A stretch of 64,000 nt of DNA from Methanobacteriota archaeon (GCA_023402275.1 JAEXCH010000009.1:62001-126000); one strand, 5' to 3'. Positions 8,294 to 17,700 are shown, numbered from the stretch's first letter. The notes: generated by a model from the sequence alone, not told the origin. Made by a program: numbers and translations.

Positions 8294-8512
8294 ATGGTCA
8301 TGGAGAAAATAGACATTGCAAAAGCAAAGCAGATCGCACAGAACAAGGGTCTAAAGCCCGGCAAGGTGAAAGGTACCTCAGGGGTCCAGTTCACTAAGGG
8401 AAGCAACGACAGACTCTCGGTAATAGCATGGGATGAGTTCGAGCAGATACTTGCTCAGAGAAAGCTCGCCATCTATGAGAGCGGCGGCTGGATGAAGATA
8501 ATGAAGGCATAA
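8294..8512 (+). CDS. Small basic conserved-looking protein, unknown function
   Basis: A 72-residue protein rich in Lys with a KAKQIAQNKGLKPGKVKG N-terminal helix-turn region and a tail ending ESGGWMKIMKA. It is soluble, with no membrane segment or metal motif. ATG 8294 is chosen because GGAGTGA sits about 5 bases upstream; GTG 8285 and ATG 8300 are alternatives. A TATA-like TTTTAAATAT lies at 8229-8238. A perfect hairpin follows the gene. I do not recognise the family; the size and charge would suit a nucleic-acid-binding protein, but nothing proves it. Confidence 0.7.
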   Translation: MVMEKIDIAKAKQIAQNKGLKPGKVKGTSGVQFTKGSNDRLSVIAWDEFEQILAQRKLAIYESGGWMKIMKA

Positions 8513-8532
8513 GCCAAAGAAACCCATTTGCC

Positions 8533-8557
8533 TGCACATCGTTCTTCACGATGTGCA
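8533..8557 (+). terminator. Perfect 10-bp hairpin after the 72-residue gene
   Basis: TGCACATCGT and ACGATGTGCA form a perfect 10-bp stem with a TCTTC loop, 20 bases after the stop codon. The T-rich CTCTTTTATA that follows is also the tRNA-Leu promoter, so this could be a terminator or a 3'-end stabilising structure. Confidence 0.5.
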
Positions 8558-8597
8558 CGCACCTCTTTTATATGAAAAAGTGAATCAGGCCGATTAG

Positions 8598-8681
8598 GCA
8601 GGGGTAGTCAAGTCTGGCCAACGACGCTAGGTTCAGGGCCTAGTCCTTAGTGGTCCGAGGGTTCAAATCCCTTCCCCTGCA
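8598..8681 (+). tRNA. tRNA-Leu(CAG)
   Basis: The acceptor arms GCAGGGG (8598-8604) and CCCCTGC (8674-8680) pair fully, with discriminator A at 8681. The anticodon stem CTAGG/CCTAG encloses the loop TTCAGGG, so the anticodon is CAG at 8634-8636. The length of 84 and the long variable arm are those of a class II tRNA, as expected for Leu. The T arm holds GGTTCAAATCC. CCA is not encoded. A TATA-like TTTTATAT at 8566-8573 lies about 28 bases upstream. Confidence 0.95.
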
Positions 8682-8691
8682 CTATTTCTTA

Positions 8692-10491
8692 TCATCTGGG
8701 TCTTTTCAATTCGCGTCTCTTTTTCTTCTGAGAGCGATTGGTCACCAAGAAGACTGCCAACACTGCACAGATGATTATTATGGATCCGAAAAGTGAGTAG
8801 TAGTTGTATTCTGCGGTATTAACTGCCCAGTATCCAAGTATCTGGAAGACAGCGGATGCACTGCTCACGAGTGTCAAAGCAAGCAGTATATTGTTCAACA
8901 TATTGGAGCTCTGGGTATCTGAGATATGAGTGCTGAGCTCTATCATCTGATTGAGAAGCTCGGCCTTTGTTTTGAAATCATTGGATATGGACTCTAGATT
9001 ACTCGCCCTGTATAGAACATCGGCCATCTCATACATGTGCCTCTGATTGCTTGAAGTGACCACATACTTGAATGTTGCATTCGTGTACATTGTATCAAGT
9101 GTCTCCCTTATCAGCTCAACATCATCCAGATCCTTAGTGGCAAGACTGTCCACAAGGGAGTTCATGAGATAGGTTAGGAACCAGGAGTTCTGTATCCTTG
9201 CTTCCAGGTCAAGGTATTCGTTCAATGTGCTTTCATCGTCATCCACTGTGAGCAGCACCCTGGAATCCGACATCGCAGCGAGCATATCGGAATCATTCAC
9301 CATTCCGTAAGGTATGCCTCTGTTCTCAAGTTCGGTATAGAGGTCATTGCTGAGGGTCTGTTCCTTTCTATTCAATAGATATAGTATATCCTCGTTGAAA
9401 TGACCCTTCACGGTATCTCCAAGCAAGGACGTCATATGATAACTGGTCACATTCTTTGAATCACGACTGCTGTTAGAGTGTGAGGCGATCCTGTCCTTTT
9501 TCTTCTTGGGATGGGCCTCCTGGACCATGTTGTTTATCGTATTGATCATCAGATCGTTCGTGAACTTCTTTGTAGGGTCGGCGACCAACTCATCCCTTGT
9601 CTTCAATATGTTCGTGGAATCTATATGGTAGGTGTCCTTGGAGATACAGTTCTTGACTATTATCCCGTGCGGGAATATATTCAATTGACTGTTCTCTCCC
9701 ACCTTGATCCTGGCGTGGTTGCTGTCCTTGGAAACAATGTCCATATCCACTCCGAGTTCCGAGGACAGATCCTTGATTATCTTGTCTAGGTCCACATCCT
9801 CATCCAAAAGATCGTAGTGTACCGCGAAGGTCGATGTGGAGCATATCCTGCATCCCGTTAGCAGACCGTACAATGTCTTGATCCTAAGGTCATATCTATC
9901 CGGGGATCCGTTCTCCGAGGATGCCATGGAGGGTCGGTCCACGAACACAGAGAATATCCCTGCATTGTCTGCGGCAAGCATATCAAACTTACTGTCCCCT
10001 ATGTAAACAGCATCGTTCTTCGAGAGTTCTGGGTATTTGCTTATGCAAAGTTCCAAGGCTTCGGGATCGGGTAGGTCGTTAGAATAATCCCCGTGTCCGA
10101 TCACGTTGTCGAAATACTCTGACATCCTGTATTTCTTAAGTACATCCGATACGGCATCCGATGAGTTCGTGGTTATTATCGATATGTCCTTCCCTGCATT
10201 CTTGAGATATTTTATGACCTCGGCCGTGTCGTCGAAAACGGTCGCATGGTCCCTTATGACGACATCGGATGTTGAGTAGAAGGTATCCTCGAACGTCTTG
10301 AACAGGGACATGTCGCTGCTGTATCGACGATAGGTCTCCATCAGAGGCTCTCTCATGAACTCCTTCAACATCTCCTTCTCATATTCCACGCCGATGGTCC
10401 CGAATGCCTGCTGATAGCAGATCTCCAAACCCTCCTCCGTATCGAACAGTGTGTTATCGAAATTGAATATGTACAACTGGTGTTCCATCAT
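8692..10491 (-). CDS. HAD-like protein with substituted nucleophile and C-terminal membrane hairpin
   Basis: Residues 1-215 follow the phosphoglycolate phosphatase-like HAD pattern, with a cap after motif I, TTNSSDA as motif II, and YIGDSKFDMLAADNAG as motif IV. Motif I reads IFNFDNTLFD where active enzymes have DxDxT, so the nucleophilic Asp is Asn10. The motif III region NDLPDPEAL also lacks the expected Lys. Residues 215-540 are an unrecognised, mainly helical region. Residues 540-590 hold two membrane segments, followed by a basic tail (KKKRRELKRPR), so the protein is membrane-bound with its bulk probably cytoplasmic. A signalling or scaffold role fits better than catalysis. ATG 10491 and 10488 are both possible. 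Confidence 0.75.
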   Translation of the reverse strand: MMEHQLYIFNFDNTLFDTEEGLEICYQQAFGTIGVEYEKEMLKEFMREPLMETYRRYSSDMSLFKTFEDTFYSTSDVVIRDHATVFDDTAEVIKYLKNAGKDISIITTNSSDAVSDVLKKYRMSEYFDNVIGHGDYSNDLPDPEALELCISKYPELSKNDAVYIGDSKFDMLAADNAGIFSVFVDRPSMASSENGSPDRYDLRIKTLYGLLTGCRICSTSTFAVHYDLLDEDVDLDKIIKDLSSELGVDMDIVSKDSNHARIKVGENSQLNIFPHGIIVKNCISKDTYHIDSTNILKTRDELVADPTKKFTNDLMINTINNMVQEAHPKKKKDRIASHSNSSRDSKNVTSYHMTSLLGDTVKGHFNEDILYLLNRKEQTLSNDLYTELENRGIPYGMVNDSDMLAAMSDSRVLLTVDDDESTLNEYLDLEARIQNSWFLTYLMNSLVDSLATKDLDDVELIRETLDTMYTNATFKYVVTSSNQRHMYEMADVLYRASNLESISNDFKTKAELLNQMIELSTHISDTQSSNMLNNILLALTLVSSASAVFQILGYWAVNTAEYNYYSLFGSIIIICAVLAVFLVTNRSQKKKRRELKRPR

Positions 10492-10573
10492 GTCGTGTCC
10501 TCGGATAACAGTCTATCAAAGGATTTTGGAGGATAATATCCTTTGTGATGGATTTTTACTATAACCCGTACTT

Positions 10574-10616
10574 TTTAGGGACACCTAACTTTATATACTC
10601 TTTAGGCCTTCCTAAA
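10574..10616 (+). promoter_or_regulatory. feo promoter flanked by two DtxR-like operators
   Basis: Two perfect dyads of the form TTAGG-N4-CCTAA occur: TTAGGGACACCTAA at 10575-10588 and TTAGGCCTTCCTAA at 10602-10615, exactly 27 bases apart. They flank the TATA box TTTATATAC (10590-10598). TTAGG/CCTAA half-sites are typical of the DtxR/IdeR metal-dependent repressors, so iron-controlled repression of the feo operon is the natural reading (inference). Confidence 0.7.
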
Positions 10617-10619
10617 AAC

Positions 10620-10949
10620 ATGGGAGAAAACTGTGAATGTAACACTACAGGAAACAGCGCATGCGGAGGACAGTGCACGGATAGCATGTGTGTGCCCATA
10701 GAGGGCGATTCCTTCGCATCGATGAGCGGTGTACCTCTGGTCACCGCAAAAATAGGCGAATGCGGAAAGATCGTCCGGATCTCAGGAAGAACAGACACCA
10801 GAAAATTCCTCTGTGAGTTAGGTTTTGTCATAGGTGAGAATGTGTCTGTTGTGAGTGAGAATTCCGGGAACCTGATACTGGATGTCAAAGGGTCCCGGAT
10901 CGCCATGGACAAAATGATGGCGTCAAAGATATTTTTCGCTCCAGCGTGA
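10620..10949 (+). CDS. FeoA-like protein with Cys-rich N-terminus
   Basis: FeoA is a small SH3-like partner of the ferrous iron transporter FeoB. Residues 35-109 fit that domain (TAKIGECGKIVRISG, then FLCELGFVIGENVSVVSE, ending in a GSRIAMDKMMASKI strand-helix). The first 25 residues carry Cys5, Cys7, Cys15, Cys19 and Cys24, which could bind iron or another metal. ATG 10620 is chosen because the TATA box is about 26 bases upstream, which implies a leaderless transcript; a longer frame from 10545 crosses the promoter. It is the first gene of the feo operon, 4 bases before feoA. Confidence 0.85.
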   Translation: MGENCECNTTGNSACGGQCTDSMCVPIEGDSFASMSGVPLVTAKIGECGKIVRISGRTDTRKFLCELGFVIGENVSVVSENSGNLILDVKGSRIAMDKMMASKIFFAPA

Positions 10950-10953
10950 TAGA

Positions 10954-11175
10954 ATGAAGACATTGAAAGACGTAAAGCCTTCGGAGTCGGCCAAGGTCGT
11001 GAAGATACACGGCGAAGGACAGCTTCGAAAGAGGATAATGGAGATGGGCATCACAAAAGGATGTGAGATAGAGGTCGTCAAGGTTGCGCCTCTGGGAGAC
11101 CCGATCGAGCTTACGCTCAGAGGTTATGATCTCACCATCAGAAAGGCCGATGCCGAACACATTGAAGTAGAGTGA
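10954..11175 (+). CDS. feoA: Ferrous iron transport protein A
   Basis: A 73-residue FeoA domain protein: LKDVKPSESAKVVKIHG, then RKRIMEMGITKGCEIEVVK, then GDPIELTLRGYDLTIRKADA. This is the standard FeoA pattern of the small cytoplasmic SH3-like factor that binds and modulates FeoB. It lies between the FeoA-like gene and feoB, so two FeoA paralogues are made together. Sixty-six bases separate it from feoB. Confidence 0.95.
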   Translation: MKTLKDVKPSESAKVVKIHGEGQLRKRIMEMGITKGCEIEVVKVAPLGDPIELTLRGYDLTIRKADAEHIEVE

Positions 11176-11241
11176 TATGAGACATTTTTCATGCTTTGAC
11201 AGCGTGAGCTATGGATCATAGAATGGAGGTAAGGTGAAAGA

Positions 11242-13347
11242 ATGGTAACAAGGATCGCTTTGGCAGGAAACCCTAACTCTGGAAAGACCACCATGTTCAA
11301 CAAACTCACCGGAAGTTCCCAAAGGGTTGGGAATTGGCCGGGAGTGACGGTGGACCGGAAAGAGGGAAAGCTGAAACGAAAGGAGGACACGATCATCGTG
11401 GACCTCCCGGGGATATATTCATTGTCCCCATATTCCCCTGAAGAGATCGTCTCCAGGGATTTTTTGCTGAATGACAGACCGGACGCGGTAATAAACATAG
11501 TCGATGCGACCAATTTGGAAAGGAACCTGTATCTGACAACTCAGATACTGGAGATCGGAATTCCGACGGTCATTGCACTGAATATGATGGATGTCGTCCG
11601 AAAGGAAGGCGTTGACATAAACATCGACAAACTATCCAAGGCCCTCGGTTGTAAGGTGATCGAGACATCCGCAATAAAAGGCGAAGGTGTCGAAGAACTT
11701 ACCGAGGCCATCGTGGCCGCTGTCGGCACAGAAGCGAATAATCAGCTTAGATACTCAAAGGACCTGGAAGGATACGTCTCCAAGATGGAGGAGGTCATCC
11801 ACGGAAAGGTCCCCAGCGAATATGAGAGATGGTATGCACTCAAACTCCTGGAAAGGGATGAGAAGGCGAAGAACGAAGTGGACTCTGGCCTTTGGGACGG
11901 GATCGAAGAGATCGTCTCGGCAATGGAAGAGGACATGGACAATGATGCCAGCGGTATCATTGCAGAGGAAAGATACGCTCTCATTGGCACAATTGTCTCG
12001 GATTCCGTTGACAAGGGTGACAGAAAGAAGACAGAGACCTTTTCAGACAGGGTCGATAAGATCGTCACCAACCGCTGGTTAGGACTGCCGATATTCGTTG
12101 TTGTGATGTTCGGCATATATTTCATTGCAATTCAAACACTTGGTGGATGGGGGACCGACCAACTCAACGGTATATTCGAGGAGTACATAGTCCCCGGTGT
12201 CGAAGAGTGGCTTGACACCAATGTAGGTATAGATTGGTTGACAGGATTGATAGCGCACGGTATCGTTGCGGGAGTGGGAGCCGTTCTAGGATTCCTGCCG
12301 CAGATGCTTGTATTGTTCCTGTTGCTTGTGATACTTGAGGAATGCGGATACATGGCAAGGGTAGCCTTCGTCATGGACCGTATATTCCGCAGGTTCGGAC
12401 TCTCCGGGAAATCATTCATTCCGATGCTTGTCGGTATGGGATGCGGTGTTCCTGGTATAATGGCCTCAAGGTCCATAGAAGGAGAGAGCGAGAGAAGGAT
12501 CACGGCAATGACCGTCACCTTCGTACCATGTTCGGCAAAACTGCCGGTCATAGCGTTGATCGCAGGTGCATTGTTCGGTCAGAGTGCCATAATAGCGGTT
12601 TCCGTGTACTTCCTTGGAATTGTGTGTGTGCTAATGTCAGGTATCATACTGAAGAAGTGGAGATCCCTGTCAGGTACACCCGCACCCTTCATCATGGAAC
12701 TCCCGCCTTATCACGCACCCAATGTATACAGCGTGCTCAAGGCAACACTCGACAGAGGATGGGCATTCGTGAAGAAGGCCGGTACGTTCATACTGTTGGC
12801 ATGTGCACTCGTATGGTTCCTCTCATCGTTCGACTGGCAGTTACACCTGCTGACCGAGGATGAGATAGGCAGTTCGATACTGGCAAGCCTCGGTAATGCC
12901 CTGAGATACATCTTCGTACCTCTCGGATTCGGAGACAGCTGGGAATTCACCGTTGCAACCATAACCGGTCTGATCGCGAAGGAGAACATCGTGGGAACAT
13001 TCGAGATATTGTTCAGCGATGTTGACGGCGCGCTCTTCGATCTCGGAAAGATAGCAGGATATGCATTCCTCGTGTTCAACATGATATGCGCACCCTGTTT
13101 CGCTGCCATAGGGGCCATGAGGAGAGAGCTGGGAGGCTGGAAGGACACCGGAAAGGCGGTCCTATACCAGTGTGCCCTTGCTTACGTCCTCGCACTGATA
13201 TTCTACCAGTTCGGAATACTTATACTGGAGGGTACGGTCGAGGTATGGATCATCCTGGCGATAATCGCCGCGATAGGATTGATATTCCTGCTGGTTGCGA
13301 AGGATCCATTCGGAAGCATAAAGAGGAGGATAAGACCAAATGCCTAA
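11242..13347 (+). CDS. feoB: Ferrous iron transporter FeoB
   Basis: FeoB is the inner membrane Fe(II) transporter with an N-terminal GTPase. G motifs are G1 GNPNSGKT (residues 9-16), G2 in GVTVDRKEG, G3 DLPG and G4 NMMD. The helical GDI-like domain follows to about residue 275. The transmembrane part carries the two Gate regions, including GCGVPGIMASR with its conserved Cys, FVPCSAKLPVIALIAG, and later AKENIVGT and CAPCFAAIGAMRRE. The 701 residues are normal for the family. A Shine-Dalgarno AAGGTGA precedes ATG 11242. The stop overlaps the next small gene by eight bases. Confidence 0.97.
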   Translation: MVTRIALAGNPNSGKTTMFNKLTGSSQRVGNWPGVTVDRKEGKLKRKEDTIIVDLPGIYSLSPYSPEEIVSRDFLLNDRPDAVINIVDATNLERNLYLTTQILEIGIPTVIALNMMDVVRKEGVDINIDKLSKALGCKVIETSAIKGEGVEELTEAIVAAVGTEANNQLRYSKDLEGYVSKMEEVIHGKVPSEYERWYALKLLERDEKAKNEVDSGLWDGIEEIVSAMEEDMDNDASGIIAEERYALIGTIVSDSVDKGDRKKTETFSDRVDKIVTNRWLGLPIFVVVMFGIYFIAIQTLGGWGTDQLNGIFEEYIVPGVEEWLDTNVGIDWLTGLIAHGIVAGVGAVLGFLPQMLVLFLLLVILEECGYMARVAFVMDRIFRRFGLSGKSFIPMLVGMGCGVPGIMASRSIEGESERRITAMTVTFVPCSAKLPVIALIAGALFGQSAIIAVSVYFLGIVCVLMSGIILKKWRSLSGTPAPFIMELPPYHAPNVYSVLKATLDRGWAFVKKAGTFILLACALVWFLSSFDWQLHLLTEDEIGSSILASLGNALRYIFVPLGFGDSWEFTVATITGLIAKENIVGTFEILFSDVDGALFDLGKIAGYAFLVFNMICAPCFAAIGAMRRELGGWKDTGKAVLYQCALAYVLALIFYQFGILILEGTVEVWIILAIIAAIGLIFLLVAKDPFGSIKRRIRPNA

Positions 13348-13513
13348 TCTGGCAGCTACAGTGGCAGTTGTGCTCGTGCTGATCGTGGTGATCGGTCTTG
13401 CGGCTTACTACTCGTACAAGTCCCTGAAAGGAGGAGGATGTGCGGGGTGCAATGAGTGTGCGAAAGCAAATAACTCATGCTGCAAGGAAGAATGCCCAAA
13501 GAATGACAAATAA
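13340..13513 (+). CDS. FeoB-associated Cys-rich membrane protein
   Basis: A 57-residue protein with one N-terminal membrane helix (TVAVVLVLIVVIGLAAYYSY) and a short cytoplasmic tail with six Cys in C-x2-C-x2-C and CC-x3-C arrangement (GGGCAGCNECAKANNSCCKE, then C52). Small Cys-rich membrane proteins directly after feoB are a known companion family, sometimes taken as a substitute for FeoC. The start overlaps the feoB stop (ATG 13340, stop TAA 13345-13347). Iron or Fe-S sensing is likely but unproven. Confidence 0.85.
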   Translation: MPNLAATVAVVLVLIVVIGLAAYYSYKSLKGGGCAGCNECAKANNSCCKEECPKNDK

Positions 13514-13515
13514 AC

Positions 13516-13570
13516 CCCTTACCCGGCCCCTCACGGGGTCGCGGATAACCACTTTCAGTGGTGATAAGGG
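13516..13570 (+). ncRNA. Candidate three-way-junction RNA structure between feo genes and the next gene
   Basis: An outer stem CCCTTA (13516-13521) with TAAGGG (13565-13570) encloses two hairpins: GGCCCC/GGGGTC (13525-13530 with 13535-13540, one G-T pair, loop TCAC) and CCACT/AGTGG (13549-13553 with 13557-13561, loop TTC). This is a compact three-way junction in 55 bases, 3 bases after the last feo stop and 54 before the next ATG. It could be a leader element, a 3'-end structure of the feo mRNA or a processed small RNA. It matches no riboswitch I know. Confidence 0.4.
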
Positions 13571-13624
13571 AGATTTGAGCACAATATCCAATGATGTTAC
13601 GACACAAAACAAAATGGTGAGAAA

Positions 13625-13873
13625 ATGGACAAAAATGCAATCGGGATCCTCATAATACTCGGATTACTAATCGCGGGATCGATCATAGTGATGTTGCTCC
13701 CCGAAGAGGAAGAAGAGGAGGAAGAGGAAGAGGAGACAACCGAGGCCCCAAGCGAGAGCGAGGTAGCCTTGGGACTCACACTGGACAATGTGGCAATTGC
13801 GAGCATAGGCTCCGATCTATCCGTTGTTCCTACCGCAGCATCACAGGTGTTTGATCCTGGGATCTGTATTTAA
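13625..13873 (+). CDS. Small membrane-anchored acidic protein
   Basis: An 82-residue protein with one N-terminal hydrophobic helix (AIGILIILGLLIAGSIIVML) followed at once by a run of 11 Glu residues and a Thr/Ser/Pro-containing linker, then about 35 ordinary residues ending in GICI. The topology suggests a signal anchor with the acidic tail outside. The acidic run could bind cations, which would fit the preceding iron operon, but no homologue is recognised. GGTGAG precedes ATG 13625 by a few bases. A hairpin terminator follows. Confidence 0.6.
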   Translation: MDKNAIGILIILGLLIAGSIIVMLLPEEEEEEEEEEETTEAPSESEVALGLTLDNVAIASIGSDLSVVPTAASQVFDPGICI

Positions 13874-13884
13874 ACCAAAATAAA

Positions 13885-13913
13885 CCCTTGGTGACAATTC
13901 ACCTTGGGATTTT
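13885..13913 (+). terminator. Hairpin with T-rich tail
   Basis: CCC-TT-GGTGA (13885-13894), loop CAAT and TCACC-TT-GGG (13899-13908) form an 8-bp stem with a symmetric TT/TT internal loop, followed by ATTTTCATTT. It lies just after the stop at 13873. The rest of 13914-14095 is AT-rich and shows nothing else I can support. Confidence 0.5.
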
Positions 13914-14095
13914 CATTTCATATCCGTATGGGTTATCATCCATGGTATATCATGTTCTTTAAACGATGTATCGATTCATAATATGTGGCGTGATTATCGT
14001 ACATGGATGGAAAGATGTGTTTCCATTCTAAGGACACATTTTCCCAATTCCATATGTTGATATCTGATAATCATTATCATTCATTATCTGAAACA

Positions 14096-14374
14096 TCACT
14101 TCCCCATAAATGGAATGATCCCACTAAGCTTTTTCACTATTATCTCGCCCTTCTCTGTTAATGACACGGTAGTTGTGTTGTTGTTGATTGTGTCGATCGA
14201 CTGCGTTATCAGTCCCGCTCTCTCCATCATGTCCAATTTAAGGGGCATTCTTGGGTTGGTCGAGACACTGCCGTATATGTCACTTTTCTTGGAAGGGCCC
14301 TCTCGGTAAATATAGAACAATATCGGGATCACATGTTTCTCCTCGAATATTTTCAGAGCGTCCTCTTCCGGCAT
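14096..14374 (-). CDS. Winged-helix transcriptional regulator
   Basis: A 92-residue protein with a single winged-helix fold: helix 1 ALKIFEEKHVIPILFYIYRE, then GPSKKSDIYGSVSTNP (turn and recognition region), MPLKLDMMERAGLI, and a two-stranded wing with INNNTTTVSLTEKGEIIVKKL. The pattern resembles archaeal MarR/ArsR-like single-domain regulators. It faces the large surface-protein genes across a divergent region, so it might control them (inference). A TATA-like ATATAATAAG lies about 25 bases upstream of ATG 14374. Confidence 0.75.
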   Translation of the reverse strand: MPEEDALKIFEEKHVIPILFYIYREGPSKKSDIYGSVSTNPRMPLKLDMMERAGLITQSIDTINNNTTTVSLTEKGEIIVKKLSGIIPFMGK

Positions 14375-14731
14375 ATGTATTTCCTTTGTCGCCGACTTAT
14401 TATATTGTGTCGGTGTTTCTAAGTTTTAAAGAACATAGAAACCTAAATATACAGGTGAACCGAATACTATGATAGTAAGAATGCAGAGGAAATGGACAGC
14501 GACCGGCAAAAAACCTACCTGGCTAATGTCCAACAAGGAAGCGGTAATATGATCTGGACCAGAAAGACAGTGGAGGAGTCAATTGCGCAAGCGGATAATC
14601 TTACAAAGTCTTTCTTTCATGAACGAATTATTTTTCCGGCAAACCATTTTTCGGTCCAGCTGCCGTCAACCTTGACTCTGTACTTACAAAACACATCGCA
14701 TAGTTCTATCGGTGTGGAAGGAGAGATATGA
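14375..14731 (+). other. Intergenic region upstream of the giant surface-protein gene
   Basis: This 357-base region holds the divergent promoter area near 14395-14445 and two weak open frames: a 27-codon frame from 14469 and a 79-codon frame 14492-14731 whose TGA touches the next gene. Their sequences show no domain or signal. GGAAGGAGAGA at 14716-14726 is the ribosome binding site of the next gene. The region may be a long leader with regulatory function. Confidence 0.3.
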
Positions 14732-17700
14732 ATGAAAAAACGCATGATGATGGCAACGGTCGCAATAGCGGCATTAATGGTCATGGTCACAGTTTCAATT
14801 TGGGATGGTGAATCATCTGATGCCGCCGACGAAGGTCTGTATATCAATGGTTCTCTCGTAACCGATGCTACGTACATAATAAACGGCAGCGCTAGCATAT
14901 ATGGAACAATTGGTCAGGATCAGACAATAAGTGTGAATAATAATGTTGGGAGTGATATCCTACTGAATCTGAGCGACGATCTTGAGGTTCAGGGTAAATT
15001 GATAATCGCATCCCATAAGAATGTGACAGTTAAAGGAACAGGTCAGAACATAGATGTTATCGTAGGGGGTACTCTGGAAGTAGGTGCCGGTACGGCCGTA
15101 CTAATGGATAGGGTATCCATGAAATGTTATGGTACATTCAACGGCGATGGCATATTCGTCACGGTAAATGATGATTCCAATATAGAGACGGATAGTACAA
15201 GCCTTGTAAGTTTCAAGGTCGATTCCCCCGTTGTATCGTATACAGCAAATGTGATCAATGTCACAACCTACAGCATAAAGTGCGAAGGTAATGCATCCTT
15301 GGATTCCTTCGGAGCAATGACCGGTAACATAAGCGGTACCGATGTGGGAGATTATGCGGTCAGTGCCGAGATAAAATACACAAAGAACGGTTCTGCCAGC
15401 TCCACCTTGACCGAGATAAATTTCTACTGGACCATAGCGCCTGGGATATCGATCGTTGGAAGCGGATATTATGCTGATGCGGGTGTCGTAATGGATGCAT
15501 TGGACTCTCTCGGAAGAGGGGATATTGATGATGTTGCACCCAACACGATGTACGTTGTATATGGACAGGGTGGGTTCTCCGGAATGCAGATGATGGGTAA
15601 ACTGTTCTACAAGAATGGTTCAGATGACCGGTTGGTCGAGGTATTCAGCGAAGAATTACTCGATACAGACGGGGTCAGATGTTGGTATTTCTCGTTCGCT
15701 GATGGACAGCAGGTCGATGATTGGGACCTGATGAATGGGCAGTACATAATGAAGATATACGCGAACGGCAACGAAGTTAGAACAGGTATGCCGATCATTG
15801 TGAACGTCAATGGTCAGGACCCTTTCATAAAGGAACTGGGGTCAGGATATTATGCGGATCCAGCTGATGTATATGCGGCATTCGGATCAATGGGAATAAC
15901 CTATGTTGAGGATGTTGCACCAAACACAATGTATCTTGTATACGCACAGAACGGATACACAAGCATCGATATAGTGGCCAAGGCATTCTATCTCAACAGC
16001 GTCGGCATCGAAGAGAAGGAGATCGAGGTCTTCTCACAATCCTTCGTATCGGCAGATGGGATAAGGATATGGTACTTCTCATTCGATGACCAGTACGGCG
16101 AGGCCAAGGACTGGACACCACTGAACGGTAATTATGATCTCTATCTTTATGAGAAGGAGAGCATGGATACCCTTATCGGCCCCACTACGGTCACGATCAG
16201 TAACTATGATGAGATCGTGGAGGAGATAGGTTCAGGATACTTCGTGGATCCTGTTGATACCTATGATGCTCTGGAAGCACTGGGAATAACCTATGTTGAC
16301 GATATCGCATCGGAGACAATGTATCTCGTATACGCACAGAACGGTCATGGAAGCATGAACATAATTGCCAAGGCATATTATGTGAACATGATCAACGGGA
16401 TCGAAGAGGAGATACAGATCAACACAGAATCATTCACATCCGTGGATGGTGTGAGGATATGGTACTTCTCGTTCGCTGATGGGCAGCCAGGCAATGCGAC
16501 GGATTGGACGCCTATAGATGGTAAATATAAACTCTATCTCTATGATGAGAATGACACTGAGAATCCCCTGATGGATCCTGCAGTGGTCACGATAGAGAAT
16601 GAGGACAAGATATTCGAAGAAATATCCTCCGGATACTTTGCAGATGCCCTTGATGCATACGCAGCATTTGAAGCACTGGGAATAACATATGTTGATGACA
16701 TCGCATCGGAGACAATGTTCTTCGTGTACCGTCAGAACGGATACACAGATTCACAGATGACAGGTAGACTACTGTACTACAACGGATCTGATGTGGACAT
16801 ACTGGTATTCTCGGAACAACTGCTTTCTGATAATGGTGTGAGGATATGGTACTTCTCATTCGAAGATGGCCAGCAGGTAAGCGGATGGGACCTTGTGAAT
16901 GGGGATTACACCTTTGAGCTATATGCGGACGAAGTGTTTGTCGATTCCATAATGTTGACAATATCCGATATGTCGCCATTCATAAACATAAAGGGTTCAG
17001 GCTACAATTCTGACGTTGATATTGTCGAACAAGAAATGGCAGACCTTGGAAGAGGGGACATCAATGATGTGATAGGCCGCACCATGTATATGGTCTACTC
17101 ACAGAACGGATATATCAACTCACACATGAAGGGCGTCCTTAAGTATGACAATGCCACCATATTCGAGGAAGATCTCCTCGATATCAACGGTATCAGAGCA
17201 TGGTACTTCTCATTCGATGATCAGTTGAATGACATACCCTGCATGAATGGCACCTATACTTTGGAAATATATGCAGACGAGATACTGATAGCATATTCAA
17301 CGGTAACGATCACCGATGGATACGACTGGTCATACATTGATTTCAATGGGGTCGACGATTCCACTTTCAATGACACATTGATCTTCAACGATCTGGACCA
17401 GAGCCAGATGGAAAATGATACCCTGATGAAATACATCGAGGTCACAGGATCCGTCTATTTCGCAAATTACTATTGGTTTAATGGATATTTCCTGGAATTC
17501 GTCATATCCGCATCCGATATTTCTATTGGATCGGAGGTCTCCGATTGGTCGATCGAAGTATACAATGAGTTCGGTTATGAGATGGATATCTATGTTGATG
17601 ACAATGGAAGGATAGTGATGTATCTGGGTTCAGATTATTCATGGAGGACCTATTTCAATTTCGTCGTCGATTTCGATGGCGAGGGGACATCCTATCTGCC

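Noticed and set aside
14492..14731. Possible 79-residue gene before the giant surface protein
   Set aside because: No Shine-Dalgarno sequence, no recognisable domain and unremarkable composition; it is only reported as part of the upstream region.
15458..17330. Repeats checked as a possible CRISPR array
   Set aside because: They are long in-frame protein repeats of 370-395 bp, not short repeats with unique spacers. No CRISPR array or cas gene was seen anywhere in the window.
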